A stretch of 64,000 nucleotides of DNA from Achromobacter sp. Marseille-Q4962 (lineage in GTDB: Bacteria > Pseudomonadota > Gammaproteobacteria > Burkholderiales > Burkholderiaceae_B). The stretch lies in NCBI RefSeq assembly GCF_943737005.1, contig NZ_CALSFU010000003.1, positions 186,001-250,000 on the forward strand, in the 5' to 3' direction. This document shows, one piece after another, positions 29,226 to 37,455 of the stretch. Both the position numbers and the translations under genes were made by a program. Position 1 is the first letter of the stretch. Each line of letters begins with the position of its first letter. The notes under the pieces were generated by a model. That model worked only from the letters and a program-made list of their open reading frames with translations. It was not told the DNA's origin and did no database searches.

Positions 29226-29390
29226 TTACTTTTTGGATACGTGGCTAGGGTTTTGGCCCCCGGCGGGTTCCGACGATGGTTCCCGCAGGCATTTTCTGCC
29301 GATCTCCGGCGGAGAGCGCCGCAGCCGGAGGCGCTGTAGCTGGCGACCCCCAACACTGGAAGCGGCTCTTGCGAGCCCAAGGAAAGCACC
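29226..29390 (+). promoter_or_regulatory. Structured 5' leader of rpmE2
   Basis: The leader has competing pairings: CTCCGGC with GCCGGAG against GCGCC with GGCGC in overlapping sequence. It also has a compact hairpin GGCTC-ttgc-GAGCC that ends just before the AAGGAAA ribosome binding site. Such an arrangement is typical of ribosomal-protein autoregulatory leaders. No match to a riboswitch class could be recognised by eye. Confidence 0.45.
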
Positions 29391-29657
29391 ATGAAAGAAG
29401 GCATTCACCCCGAATACCGCGAAGTCGTCTTCGCCGACCTGCAGACGGGCAGCAAGTTCATCACCCGCTCGACCGTGCAAACGCGCGAAACCATCGAGCT
29501 GGACGGCAAGACGTACCCGCTCTTCAAGTGCGACGTGACCTCCGAATCGCACCCGTTCTACACGGGCGCCCAGACCCGCATCGTCGAAACCGGCCGCGTG
29601 GAAAAGTTCCGCGCCCGCTTCGCCCGCACGGCTGGCACGGTCAAGTCCGCCTCCTGA
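29391..29657 (+). CDS. rpmE2: 50S ribosomal protein L31 type B
   Basis: The product is 88 residues. It is the zinc-free (C-) form of L31: only one cysteine is present and the CxxC pairs of the zinc-ribbon form are absent. Typical motifs are [27 protein letters not shown] and [10 protein letters not shown]. In several bacteria the C- paralogue replaces zinc-binding L31 under zinc limitation; no Zur-like box is obvious here. AAGGAAAG precedes the ATG, and a strong terminator follows, so the gene is monocistronic. Confidence 0.96.
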   Translation: MKEGIHPEYREVVFADLQTGSKFITRSTVQTRETIELDGKTYPLFKCDVTSESHPFYTGAQTRIVETGRVEKFRARFARTAGTVKSAS

Positions 29658-29682
29658 TCCGACGCTCCCTCGGAGCCTCGGC

Positions 29683-29712
29683 AAAAAGGCAGCCTTCGGG
29701 CTGCTTTTTTTT
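29683..29712 (+). terminator. Terminator of rpmE2
   Basis: GCAGCC-ttcg-GGCTGC, a UUCG tetraloop hairpin, is flanked by A5 on the left and T8 on the right. It begins 26 bases after the stop codon. Confidence 0.95.
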
Positions 29713-29841
29713 CCCCGCGCGGGCCGTAGCCGGGCCGCGCCGCCCGCCCGGCGCGCACCGCAGGCCGCGTCCGTCCGCGACCGCAGAAACCGCGTTCAAA
29801 AAAGGCTGGCACTTCCCGCGTCCTCGGTTACATTAACGCCC

Positions 29842-31572
29842 GTGTCCCCACTTTCGCTTACCACGCCGGCCCGGCTCACGTCCGTGGCCACCGCCAAACT
29901 GCCCCGGCTGATCCTGCTGGGCCTCTCGCTGGCCTACATCGTCGCCGGCCTGTTCATGCGCGACCCGTGGAAGACGGACGACGCCGTGGGGCTGGCCACG
30001 ATGATCACCACCATCCGCGAGGGCGGCATCACGTGGCTGCTGCCGCAGGTGGGGCATCTGGCGCACGCCGAGGAAGGGCCGCTCATCACCTGGGTGGGCG
30101 CGATCTGCATCTGGCTGTTCGGCCCCTACATCGGCGACATCACGGCCGGACGCCTGCCCAACCTGCTGTGGTTCGCCATTACCACCATGAGCGTGTGGTA
30201 CGGCACTTATCTGCTGGGCCGCCGGGCCGAGGCCCAGCCGCTGGCCCTGCCCTTTGGCGGCGAGCCGGAGCCCCGCGACTACGGGCGCATGCTGGCCGAT
30301 GCGGCGCTGCTGCTCCTGCTGGCCACCGTGGGCATCCTGCAGCGCACCCACGAAACCACCGTGATCCCGGCCATCATGGCCTGCCAGGCCCTCGCCTTCT
30401 ACTCGCTCGCCCGCAGCCTGGACCGTCCCTTCAGCGGCCTGACCTCGCTGGGCGTGGCGCTGGCCGCCGCCTTCCTGACCCGCGGCTGGGTGGGCGCGCT
30501 GCCCATCATGGCGGCGTCGGCGCTGGCGTTCTACCCGCGCAGCGCGCTCTGGAAGTGCAGGCGCTGGCTGCCGCTGGCGGCGGCGATCGCCGCGCTCCTG
30601 ATCCTGGCCTGGTGGATTCCCGCCACCCAGGCCAGCGAATACTGGGTCCGCAACTGGAAGATCTGGAACCTCTCTTCCTTCTCCGTTCCTTCCCTGGGCG
30701 ACGCGGGCCGCACCCTGCGCGACCTGCCCTGGTACCTGTGGCCCACCTGGCCGCTGGCCATGCTGGCCATCTGGCGCTGGCGCGGCTGGCTGTTCGCGCC
30801 GCACATCTGGCTGCCGCTGGCGCAGGCGGCCTGCGCCGGGTTGATCCTGTTCGCGATGGAAGAGGCGTCCGATTCCGAGTACGCGCTGCTCGCGGTGCCG
30901 TGCGCCGTGCTGGCCGCGTTTTCGCTGCCAACGCTGCGCCGCGGCGTGGTCAACACGCTGGACTGGTTCGCGGTCATGTGCTTTTCGCTGACGGCGGCCA
31001 CCGCGTGGCTGGGCTGGATCGCCCTGCACTTCCGCTGGCCCGCCCAGATCGCCCGCAACATCGGGCGCCAGACCACGGGCTACGAGCCGGTGATTTCCTG
31101 GTTCGCCTTCGCGCTGGCGCTGCTCTTCACCATCGGCTGGGTGGCGGTGGTCGTCTGGCGGCTCAAGGTGAAGCCGCAGGCGCTGTGGCGCGGCACGGTG
31201 CTGTCGGCCTGCGGCCTGACCGTCACCTGGATCCTGCTGGTGCTGTTGTGGCAGCCCGCCGTGGACTACGCCCGCTCGTACCGCACGGTTTCCGGGCAGC
31301 TGGCCGAAGCGCTGGCGCAGTACCGGCAGCCCGGGGAATGCGTGCGCGGCCTGAGCCTGGGCAGCGGCCAGCGCGCGTCGTTCCTCATCTTCAACAACCT
31401 GACCTTCACTTTCGACTCGAAGTGCACGCTGGTGCTGCAACAGACCTCCAACCAGAGCCTGCGCGACAATACCGCCGCCTATAGCGACGGCGCCGAGGTC
31501 CTGTGGCAGGGCGGCCGCCGCGCGGACCGCCACGAAGTGTTCCGGCTGCTGCGCATCCCCTCCCCCCGATGA
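29842..31572 (+). CDS. GT-C fold membrane glycosyltransferase (ArnT/PMT-like)
   Basis: The product is 576 residues with about a dozen hydrophobic segments in the first 470, then a soluble C-terminal domain. The first extracytoplasmic loop carries DPWKTDDAVGLATM, the place where ArnT/GT39-type enzymes have their acidic catalytic motif. HAEEGPLITWVGA and a TRGWVGALPI segment are typical of the family. Such enzymes transfer a sugar from a polyprenyl phosphate carrier to lipid A, protein or another periplasmic acceptor; acceptor and sugar are unknown. The start is a GTG at 29842 with no strong ribosome binding site. The stop overlaps the start of the MATE gene (ATGA). Confidence 0.8.
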   Translation: MSPLSLTTPARLTSVATAKLPRLILLGLSLAYIVAGLFMRDPWKTDDAVGLATMITTIREGGITWLLPQVGHLAHAEEGPLITWVGAICIWLFGPYIGDITAGRLPNLLWFAITTMSVWYGTYLLGRRAEAQPLALPFGGEPEPRDYGRMLADAALLLLLATVGILQRTHETTVIPAIMACQALAFYSLARSLDRPFSGLTSLGVALAAAFLTRGWVGALPIMAASALAFYPRSALWKCRRWLPLAAAIAALLILAWWIPATQASEYWVRNWKIWNLSSFSVPSLGDAGRTLRDLPWYLWPTWPLAMLAIWRWRGWLFAPHIWLPLAQAACAGLILFAMEEASDSEYALLAVPCAVLAAFSLPTLRRGVVNTLDWFAVMCFSLTAATAWLGWIALHFRWPAQIARNIGRQTTGYEPVISWFAFALALLFTIGWVAVVVWRLKVKPQALWRGTVLSACGLTVTWILLVLLWQPAVDYARSYRTVSGQLAEALAQYRQPGECVRGLSLGSGQRASFLIFNNLTFTFDSKCTLVLQQTSNQSLRDNTAAYSDGAEVLWQGGRRADRHEVFRLLRIPSPR

Positions 31573-32999
31573 CCGCAACATCCGCAGCGCCGGCAGGCTT
31601 CGGCGCAACCCTGGGCGGCATCGTCCGCCAGGCCTGGCCCGTCCTCATCAGCCAGTGGGCGGGAATATCCTTCGGCGTGCTGGACACCGCCATGACCGGC
31701 CACGCCAGCCCCGGCGACCTGGCCGCCATGGCGCTCTCCGCCTCGATCTACATCACGGTGTTCGTGGGCCTGATGGGAGTGGTGCATGCCCTCATCCCCA
31801 TCCTGGCGCAGCACTTCGGCGCCGGCCGCTACGACGACGTGGGCCATGCCTGGGGCCAGGGCGTGTGGCTGTCGCTCGGACTGTCGGCGGTGGGCGCGGT
31901 TTTCATGCTGTTTCCCGATGTCTGGCTCTCGTTGTCGGGCGATGTCGATCCGGGCGTGCGCGAGCGCATCGGCTCCTATCTGCGCGCGCTGACCCTGGCC
32001 CTGCCCGCCGCCCTCGCCTTCCGCACCATCTACGCGCTCGGCACCGCCGTCTCGCGCCCCAAGCTGGTCATGTCGATCAACCTGGCGGCCATCGGCATCA
32101 AGGCGTTCTTCAACTGGCTGTTCATCTACGGCGAGCTGGGCCTGCCCGCCATGGGCGCGACGGGCGCCGGGCTCTCCACCGCCTTGGTTTCGTGGATCAG
32201 CCTGGCGCTGGGGATCTGGGTGGTGACGCACGACCGCTACTACCGGCGCTTCCACCTGCGCGTGGGCCGGCCGGACGCCCAGGCCCTGAAAGAGCTGCTG
32301 CGCCTGGGCGTGCCCATGGGCGCCTCCTACCTGGTGGAAGTGTCGGCCTTCACGTTCATGGCGCTGCTGGTGGCGCGCGAGGGCACGTTCGTCACGGGCG
32401 GCCATCAGATCATGTCCAACCTGGCGGCGCTGTGCTACATGATGCCCATGGCGCTGGGCGTGGCCACGGCCTCGCTGACCGCGCAGGCCATCGGCGCGGG
32501 CGACCTGCCGCGCGCCCACCGGACCGGCATGGCCGGGCTGGCGCTGGGGCTCATGGGCGCGGTGCTCACCGCCGCCGCGGTGCTGTCCGGCCGCCCGCTC
32601 ATCCTGGCCGCCTACACCGACAACGCCGACGTGGCCGCGGTGGCCGCCACCCTGCTGGCCGTGCTGCCGCTCTTCCACCTGTTCGACTCGATGCAGTGCA
32701 TCAACTCTTACCTGCTGCGCGCCTACAAGGTCGCGGTGGTGCCGCTGCTGCTGCAGACCGTGGCGCTGGCCGGCGTGGGACTGGTGGGGGGATGGTGGCT
32801 GGGCTTCGGCCCCGGCCGCGACGGCGCCGCCCGCGCCGGCATGGACGCCGTGCGCGGCCTGCTGGCGCCCGGTTCGCCGCCGGGCGCGGGCACGATGTGG
32901 ATCATGGCGATGGTAGGGCTGGCCCTGTCCGCCCTGCTGCTGCACCTGTGGTACCGCCACATCGTGCGCAACCGCGGCGGCGCGGCGCTGGCGGCCTGA
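31569..32999 (+). CDS. MATE family multidrug/toxin efflux transporter
   Basis: The product is 476 residues with twelve hydrophobic segments in two homologous halves (about 15-235 and 245-470). It has the MatE signatures SQWAGISFGVLDTAMTGHAS and GVPMGASYLVEVSAFTFMAL. MATE proteins export cationic compounds using H+ or Na+; it resembles the NorM branch. The ATG at 31569 overlaps the stop of the glycosyltransferase gene, so translation is coupled, which raises the possibility that it handles a substrate related to that enzyme. A terminator follows. Confidence 0.93.
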   Translation: MTATSAAPAGFGATLGGIVRQAWPVLISQWAGISFGVLDTAMTGHASPGDLAAMALSASIYITVFVGLMGVVHALIPILAQHFGAGRYDDVGHAWGQGVWLSLGLSAVGAVFMLFPDVWLSLSGDVDPGVRERIGSYLRALTLALPAALAFRTIYALGTAVSRPKLVMSINLAAIGIKAFFNWLFIYGELGLPAMGATGAGLSTALVSWISLALGIWVVTHDRYYRRFHLRVGRPDAQALKELLRLGVPMGASYLVEVSAFTFMALLVAREGTFVTGGHQIMSNLAALCYMMPMALGVATASLTAQAIGAGDLPRAHRTGMAGLALGLMGAVLTAAAVLSGRPLILAAYTDNADVAAVAATLLAVLPLFHLFDSMQCINSYLLRAYKVAVVPLLLQTVALAGVGLVGGWWLGFGPGRDGAARAGMDAVRGLLAPGSPPGAGTMWIMAMVGLALSALLLHLWYRHIVRNRGGAALAA

Positions 33000-33001
33000 A
33001 C

Positions 33002-33029
33002 AAAGGCCGGCGCGGGCGCCGGCCTTTTT
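33002..33029 (+). terminator. Terminator after the MATE gene
   Basis: AAAGGCCGGCG with CGCCGGCCTTT and a 4-base loop is followed by T residues. It lies in the gap between the converging MATE and paaK genes and may serve both directions. Confidence 0.92.
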
Positions 33030-33049
33030 CCGTGCGGGCGCTGGCCCGT

Positions 33050-34363
33050 CTACTTCGGCCGCTTGTCGATCACGCGGCGGGCCTTGCCCGTCAGCGTGCG
33101 CTCCACGTGGCCGGCGTCCGACACCTGCACGCGCGCGCTGACGCCGATGTGGGTCTTCACGGCATGCTGCAATTGCTTGCCCAGGGCGGCGCGCTCGGAC
33201 TCCGGCAGGTTCGAGAACTCGGCCCTCACCTCGGTAAGAATCTCCAGCTCGTCCAGATTGCCCGTGCGCGAGAGCACGAGCTGGTAATGCGGCGCGAGCT
33301 GGGCGATCTTGAGCACCAGCTCCTCCACCTGCGTGGGGAACATGTTCACGCCACGCACGATCAGCATGTCGTCGCTGCGGCCGGTGATCTTGCCGATGCG
33401 GCGCATGCTGCGGGCGGTGGGAGGCAGCAGGCGCGTCAGGTCGCGCGTGCGGTAGCGCACGATGGGCATGGCTTCTTTGGTGAGCGAGGTGAACACCAGT
33501 TCGCCGGGCTCGCCGTCGGCCACGGGCTCGCCCGTGTCGGGGTTGACGATCTCGGCGTAGAAATGGTCTTCCCACACCACCGGACCGTCCTTGGTTTCCA
33601 CGCACTCGCTGGCCACGCCCGGCCCCATGACCTCCGACAGGCCGTAGATGTCCACGGCGTCGATGCCGGCCTCGGCCTCGATGTCAGCGCGCATCTGGCC
33701 CGTCCAGGGCTCGGCGCCGAAGATGCCGATGCGCAGCGAGCTTTGACGCGGATCAATGCCCTGGCGGCGCTGCTCCTCCAGAATGTTGCAGAAATAGGAG
33801 GGCGTGACCATGATGATGTCCGGACGGAAATCATTGATGAGCTGCACCTGCTTTTCGGTCTGGCCGCCCGACATGGGCACGACCGTGCAACCCAGCCGTT
33901 CCGCGCCGTAATGCGCCCCCAGGCCGCCCGTGAACAGGCCGTAGCCGTAGGCCACGTGCACGGTGTCGCCCGGCTTGCCGCCCGCCGCGCGGATCGAGCG
34001 CGCCACGAGGTTGGCCCAGGTGTCGATGTCGCGCAGGGTGTAGCCCACCACAGTGGGCTTGCCCGTGGTGCCGCTGGATGCGTGGATGCGCGCGATGCGC
34101 TCGCGCGGCACGGCGAACATGCCGAACGGATAGTTCTCGCGCAGTTCCTTCTTGCTGGTGAAGGGGAACTTGGAAATGTCGGAAAGCTGCTTCAGATCGT
34201 CGGGATGCACGCCGCGTTCGTCAAAGGCCCTCTTGTAGTGCGGCACGTTCTCGTAGGCGTGCTTCAGCGTCCATTTCAGACGCTCCAGCTGAAGGGCGCG
34301 CAGCTCGTCGATGCTGGCGTGCTCGATGGGGTCCAGCCCCGGCTTGCTCATGGTGTTGGACAT
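33050..34363 (-). CDS. paaK: Phenylacetate-CoA ligase
   Basis: The product is 437 residues. The adenylate-forming ATP motif is HASSGTTGKPTVVGYT near residue 95, and DIYGLSEVMGPGVA and RSDDMLIVRGVNMFPTQVEE are family signatures. It activates phenylacetate with ATP and CoA to phenylacetyl-CoA, the first step of the aerobic hybrid pathway. The ATG at 34363 is preceded by AGGAGAGAG; the longer open frame is discarded. It is the last gene of the paaABCDE-N-G-I-K operon, separated from paaI by 105 bases that contain a 16-bp hairpin. Confidence 0.97.
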   Translation of the reverse strand: MSNTMSKPGLDPIEHASIDELRALQLERLKWTLKHAYENVPHYKRAFDERGVHPDDLKQLSDISKFPFTSKKELRENYPFGMFAVPRERIARIHASSGTTGKPTVVGYTLRDIDTWANLVARSIRAAGGKPGDTVHVAYGYGLFTGGLGAHYGAERLGCTVVPMSGGQTEKQVQLINDFRPDIIMVTPSYFCNILEEQRRQGIDPRQSSLRIGIFGAEPWTGQMRADIEAEAGIDAVDIYGLSEVMGPGVASECVETKDGPVVWEDHFYAEIVNPDTGEPVADGEPGELVFTSLTKEAMPIVRYRTRDLTRLLPPTARSMRRIGKITGRSDDMLIVRGVNMFPTQVEELVLKIAQLAPHYQLVLSRTGNLDELEILTEVRAEFSNLPESERAALGKQLQHAVKTHIGVSARVQVSDAGHVERTLTGKARRVIDKRPK

Positions 34364-34394
34364 GGTTGTCTCTCTCCTGAAATCCTCTGGAACC

Positions 34395-34442
34395 GCCGCC
34401 GGCAAGACGGGCGCGCGGGCGGCGCGCCGTCTTGCCGGCGGC
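34395..34442. repeat. 16-bp perfect inverted repeat between paaI and paaK
   Basis: Perfectly complementary arms at 34395-34410 and 34427-34442 contain CCGGCAAGACGG and CCGTCTTGCCGG. The loop is 16 bases and GC-rich. There is no U-run, so it is more likely an intercistronic stability or processing element than a terminator. Confidence 0.75.
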
Positions 34443-34468
34443 AGTCTCGTCATGGCGGAAATCCGTGC

Positions 34469-34942
34469 TCAGTCGGTTTCGGCGGCTCCGACGATCTGGC
34501 CCTTGATGCGGTAAGACCGTCCCCGGAACAGCGCCACGCTGCGGCCGTCCTGGTTGGTGACGGTGACATCGTAGACCCCGGTGCGGCCCGCGAGCGAGCG
34601 TTCCTGCGCCACGGCCGTGAGCAGGTCGCCCTCGAAGCCCGGCGCCAGGAAGTCGATGGTGCAGCCCGAGGCCACGGTGCTGACGTTGCGCGAATTGCAC
34701 GAAAACGCGAAGGCGCTGTCGGCCAGCGCAAAAATGAAGCCGCCGTGGCAGGTCTTGTGGCCGTTCAGCATGTCGGCGCGCACGCGCATGGTCAGCCGCG
34801 CATAGCCGGGCGCGATCTCCTCGACCTTCATGCCCAGGCCCTGGGAGGCGGCGTCTTCGGCGTACATGGCCTGGCCCACGGCCTGCGCCAGTTCGTGCGG
34901 ATCGGCGGGCGCCTCGACGGGAGGTACGTGCGTCGTCATCAT
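34469..34942 (-). CDS. paaI: Phenylacetic acid degradation thioesterase
   Basis: The product is 157 residues. It is a hotdog-fold acyl-CoA thioesterase of the PaaI group, with the motif NGHKTCHGGFIFALADSAFA holding the active-site Asp and the conserved HGG turn. It is thought to hydrolyse stalled ring-hydroxylated phenylacetyl-CoA intermediates and so rescue CoA. The start is one of two adjacent ATG codons overlapping the paaG stop. It lies in the paa operon between paaG and paaK. Confidence 0.95.
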   Translation of the reverse strand: MMTTHVPPVEAPADPHELAQAVGQAMYAEDAASQGLGMKVEEIAPGYARLTMRVRADMLNGHKTCHGGFIFALADSAFAFSCNSRNVSTVASGCTIDFLAPGFEGDLLTAVAQERSLAGRTGVYDVTVTNQDGRSVALFRGRSYRIKGQIVGAAETD

Positions 34943-35727
34943 TTTCCTTTGAATTGCGGTTCGCGCTTGCCCAGGAAGGCGGCCACGCCTTCCGCGTAGT
35001 CGGCGCTGCGGCCCAGCTCGCGCATCAGGTCGCGTTCGAGATCGAGCTGGGTGTCCAGATCATTGCCCAGGCTGGCCTGCAGCGCCCGCTTGGCGTAGGC
35101 CAGGCCCTTGGTGGGCGCCTGCGCGAAGTGGCGCGCGAGCCGCTCCAGCTCGGCATCGAATTCCTCGTCGGCCACGCAGCGCCAGATCATGCCCCACGCC
35201 TCGGCCTGGCTCGCGCTGATCTTGTCGCCCAGCAGCGCCAGGCCCATGGCTCGCGCGCGCCCCACCAGCCGGGGCAGCGCATACGTGCCGCCGGTATCGG
35301 GGATCAGGCCCAGCTTGCAGAACGACTGGATGAAGCTGGCCGACGCCTTGGCGATGACGAGATCGCCCGCGAACGCCAGGTTGGCGCCCGCGCCGGCGGC
35401 CACGCCGTTCACGCCGACCACCACCGGCATGGGCAGCGCGTTCAGCCGGCGCACCAGCGGCGCGTAGAACTTGTCCACGGTTTCGCCCAGGTCGGGCGGC
35501 GTGCCGTCGGGCGCGGGCTGGCGCTCGCTCAAGTCCTGCCCGGCGCAGAACCCGCGGCCGGCGCCCGTCAGCACCAGCACGCGGGCGCCTTCGGCTTCGA
35601 CGCGGCCCAGCGCGTCGGCCACCTCGCCGTGCATGCGCGCGGTAAAGCTGTTCAGCTTGTCGGGGCGGTTCAGCGTGAGCCGCGCGACCCCGCCGGAGAG
35701 ATCGAACAGAATGTCTTGATAGCTCAT
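34939..35727 (-). CDS. paaG: 2-(1,2-epoxy-1,2-dihydrophenyl)acetyl-CoA isomerase
   Basis: The product is 262 residues with a crotonase fold. RPDKLNSFTARMH, GRGFCAGQDLSER (oxyanion hole) and VNGVAAGAGANLAFAGD are visible, and the C-terminal segment SADYEGVAAF-like ending is typical of PaaG. The two hydratase glutamates are replaced, as expected for PaaG, which isomerises the ring epoxide to oxepin-CoA. The ATG at 35727 lies 14 bases after paaN. The stop overlaps the paaI start. Confidence 0.95.
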   Translation of the reverse strand: MSYQDILFDLSGGVARLTLNRPDKLNSFTARMHGEVADALGRVEAEGARVLVLTGAGRGFCAGQDLSERQPAPDGTPPDLGETVDKFYAPLVRRLNALPMPVVVGVNGVAAGAGANLAFAGDLVIAKASASFIQSFCKLGLIPDTGGTYALPRLVGRARAMGLALLGDKISASQAEAWGMIWRCVADEEFDAELERLARHFAQAPTKGLAYAKRALQASLGNDLDTQLDLERDLMRELGRSADYAEGVAAFLGKREPQFKGK

Positions 35728-35741
35728 GGCGCGGCTCCCGG

Positions 35742-37406
35742 TCAGACGTGACGGCGGGTTTGCACCACGCGGAACCGGTTGGACACGAAGGCGGTGTCCG
35801 AAAGCGCCGCGTTGGCCGCGGGGTTGGCGCCGGTGCCGTGGAAGTCGCTGAACGCCGCCGTCTGGTTGACGAACACCGCCCCCGTGAGGTTGAGCGAAAG
35901 CGACACGCCGGCGACTTCGGCCGCGTCCTGCACGGCGGCCGCCACCTTGTCGTCCGTGGTGTAGGCCGAGAACGACAGCGCGCCGTTGCGGATCACGCTT
36001 TCGCGCGCCAGGCGGATGCTCTCTTGCGTGGAATCGGTGGCCACCAAGAAGGCGATGGGACCGAACCATTCCTGGCCGATGGCTTCATTGCCGGCCTCGG
36101 CGCGCAGCAGCAGCGGCGTGCGCACCCGCGCCTGCTCGAACTGCGGGTGCGCCAGCGCCTTGCTGTCGGCGATGACGGGCAGGCCCAGCGCCCGCGCGCG
36201 CTCGATGCGCTCCAGGATGGCCTCGCTCTGGATGGCCCCCGTGAGCTCCACCGCCTTGGCCGGGTCCGCGCCCAGTTTCTCGACGGCCGCGCCCAGCGCC
36301 GCCGCCACCTCGTCGAAGCTCGCGTGGCCCTCGGGCGTGTCGATGCCGCCGCGCGGCACGTAGATGTTCTGCGGGGCCGTGCACATCTGGCCCGAGTACA
36401 GGGCCAGCGAGAACGCCAGATTGCGCGCCATGCCCTTCAGGTCGGACGTGGAGTCGATGATGACCTGGTTCACGCCCGCCTTTTCGGTATAGACCAGCGC
36501 CTGGCGCGCATTGTTTTCCAGCCAGTCGCCGTTGGCCGTGCTGCCGGTGAAGTCCACGATCTTCACGGCCGGGTCCAGCGCCAGCGTCTGCGCGGTGTCG
36601 TCGCCCGCCTCGTGCGCGGCCAGCAGCACCACGTTGGGGTCGAAGCCCGCCTCGGCCAGCACTTCGCGCGCCACCTGCACGGTGATGGCCAGCGGCAGGA
36701 TGGCGGCCGGATGCGGCTTGACGATGACGGTGTTGCCCGTGGCCAGGCTGGCGAACAGGCCCGGATAGCCGTTCCAGGTGGGGAAGGTGGAGCAGCCGAT
36801 CACCAGGCCGATGCCGCGCGGCACCACGGTGAAACGCTTTTCCATGCGCAGCGGCTCGTTCTTGCCCTGCGGCTTTTCCCAGATCGCCACGCCGGGGATG
36901 CGGGACATTTCCTGCCAGGCGTAGGTCACGGCCTCGAAGCCGCGGTCCTGCGCATGCGGGCCGCCAGCCTGGAAGGCCATCATGAAGCCCTGGCCGGTGG
37001 TGTGCTGCACGGCATAGGCGATCTCGAAGCTGCGCTTGTTCAGGCGGGCCAGGATTTCCAGCGACACGCCCACCCAGTCGCGCGGGCCGGCGCGGCGCCA
37101 TTGCTCCAGGGCGCGGGCCGAGGCTTCGATCAGCTTGCCGGCCGGCACGCGCGGATAGGCGATATCCAGCGGGAAGCCGTAGGGCGAGACTTCGCCGCCC
37201 ACCGTGCCTTCGGCTCCCGGCAGATCCAGCGCGAAGGGCTTGCCGCGCAGCGCCTCGAAGGCGGCGCGGCCGTCTTCGTTGGCGGTTTCGCCGTAATTGC
37301 GCGGGCTGGGCGACTCCGCGAACGGGCTCCAGTAGCCGCGCTGGGCGGCGGCTTTCAGCCCTTGTTCCAGCAGCGGCTGGTGGCGTTCGAAGAAGGCTTG
37401 GGACAC
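35742..37406 (-). CDS. paaN: Phenylacetic acid degradation protein PaaN (aldehyde dehydrogenase type)
   Basis: The product is 554 residues with an aldehyde dehydrogenase fold. The cofactor/substrate motifs include CSTFPTWNGYPGLFASLATG, DFTGSTANGDWL and SGQMCTAPQNIYV, which holds the catalytic Cys. This matches the ALDH-only PaaN type rather than the E. coli PaaZ fusion: the MaoC-like hydratase domain that opens the oxepin-CoA ring is missing. It probably oxidises the semialdehyde formed after ring opening, while the hydrolase activity must come from another gene. It lies between paaE and paaG. Confidence 0.93.
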   Translation of the reverse strand: MSQAFFERHQPLLEQGLKAAAQRGYWSPFAESPSPRNYGETANEDGRAAFEALRGKPFALDLPGAEGTVGGEVSPYGFPLDIAYPRVPAGKLIEASARALEQWRRAGPRDWVGVSLEILARLNKRSFEIAYAVQHTTGQGFMMAFQAGGPHAQDRGFEAVTYAWQEMSRIPGVAIWEKPQGKNEPLRMEKRFTVVPRGIGLVIGCSTFPTWNGYPGLFASLATGNTVIVKPHPAAILPLAITVQVAREVLAEAGFDPNVVLLAAHEAGDDTAQTLALDPAVKIVDFTGSTANGDWLENNARQALVYTEKAGVNQVIIDSTSDLKGMARNLAFSLALYSGQMCTAPQNIYVPRGGIDTPEGHASFDEVAAALGAAVEKLGADPAKAVELTGAIQSEAILERIERARALGLPVIADSKALAHPQFEQARVRTPLLLRAEAGNEAIGQEWFGPIAFLVATDSTQESIRLARESVIRNGALSFSAYTTDDKVAAAVQDAAEVAGVSLSLNLTGAVFVNQTAAFSDFHGTGANPAANAALSDTAFVSNRFRVVQTRRHV

Positions 37407-37455
37407 TGTGTCTCTCCAGATGGGAATTCGTTATGGCGCTACAGGGCGCGGAAAA

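Noticed and set aside
29240..29300. CTAGGG sequence suggesting a guanidine (ykkC) riboswitch before rpmE2
   Set aside because: The other conserved blocks of that riboswitch are absent and the gene context does not fit.
31655..34999. 1114-codon plus-strand frame crossing the MATE gene and paaK/paaI
   Set aside because: Spans several real genes in other frames and has Arg/Gly-rich nonsense composition.
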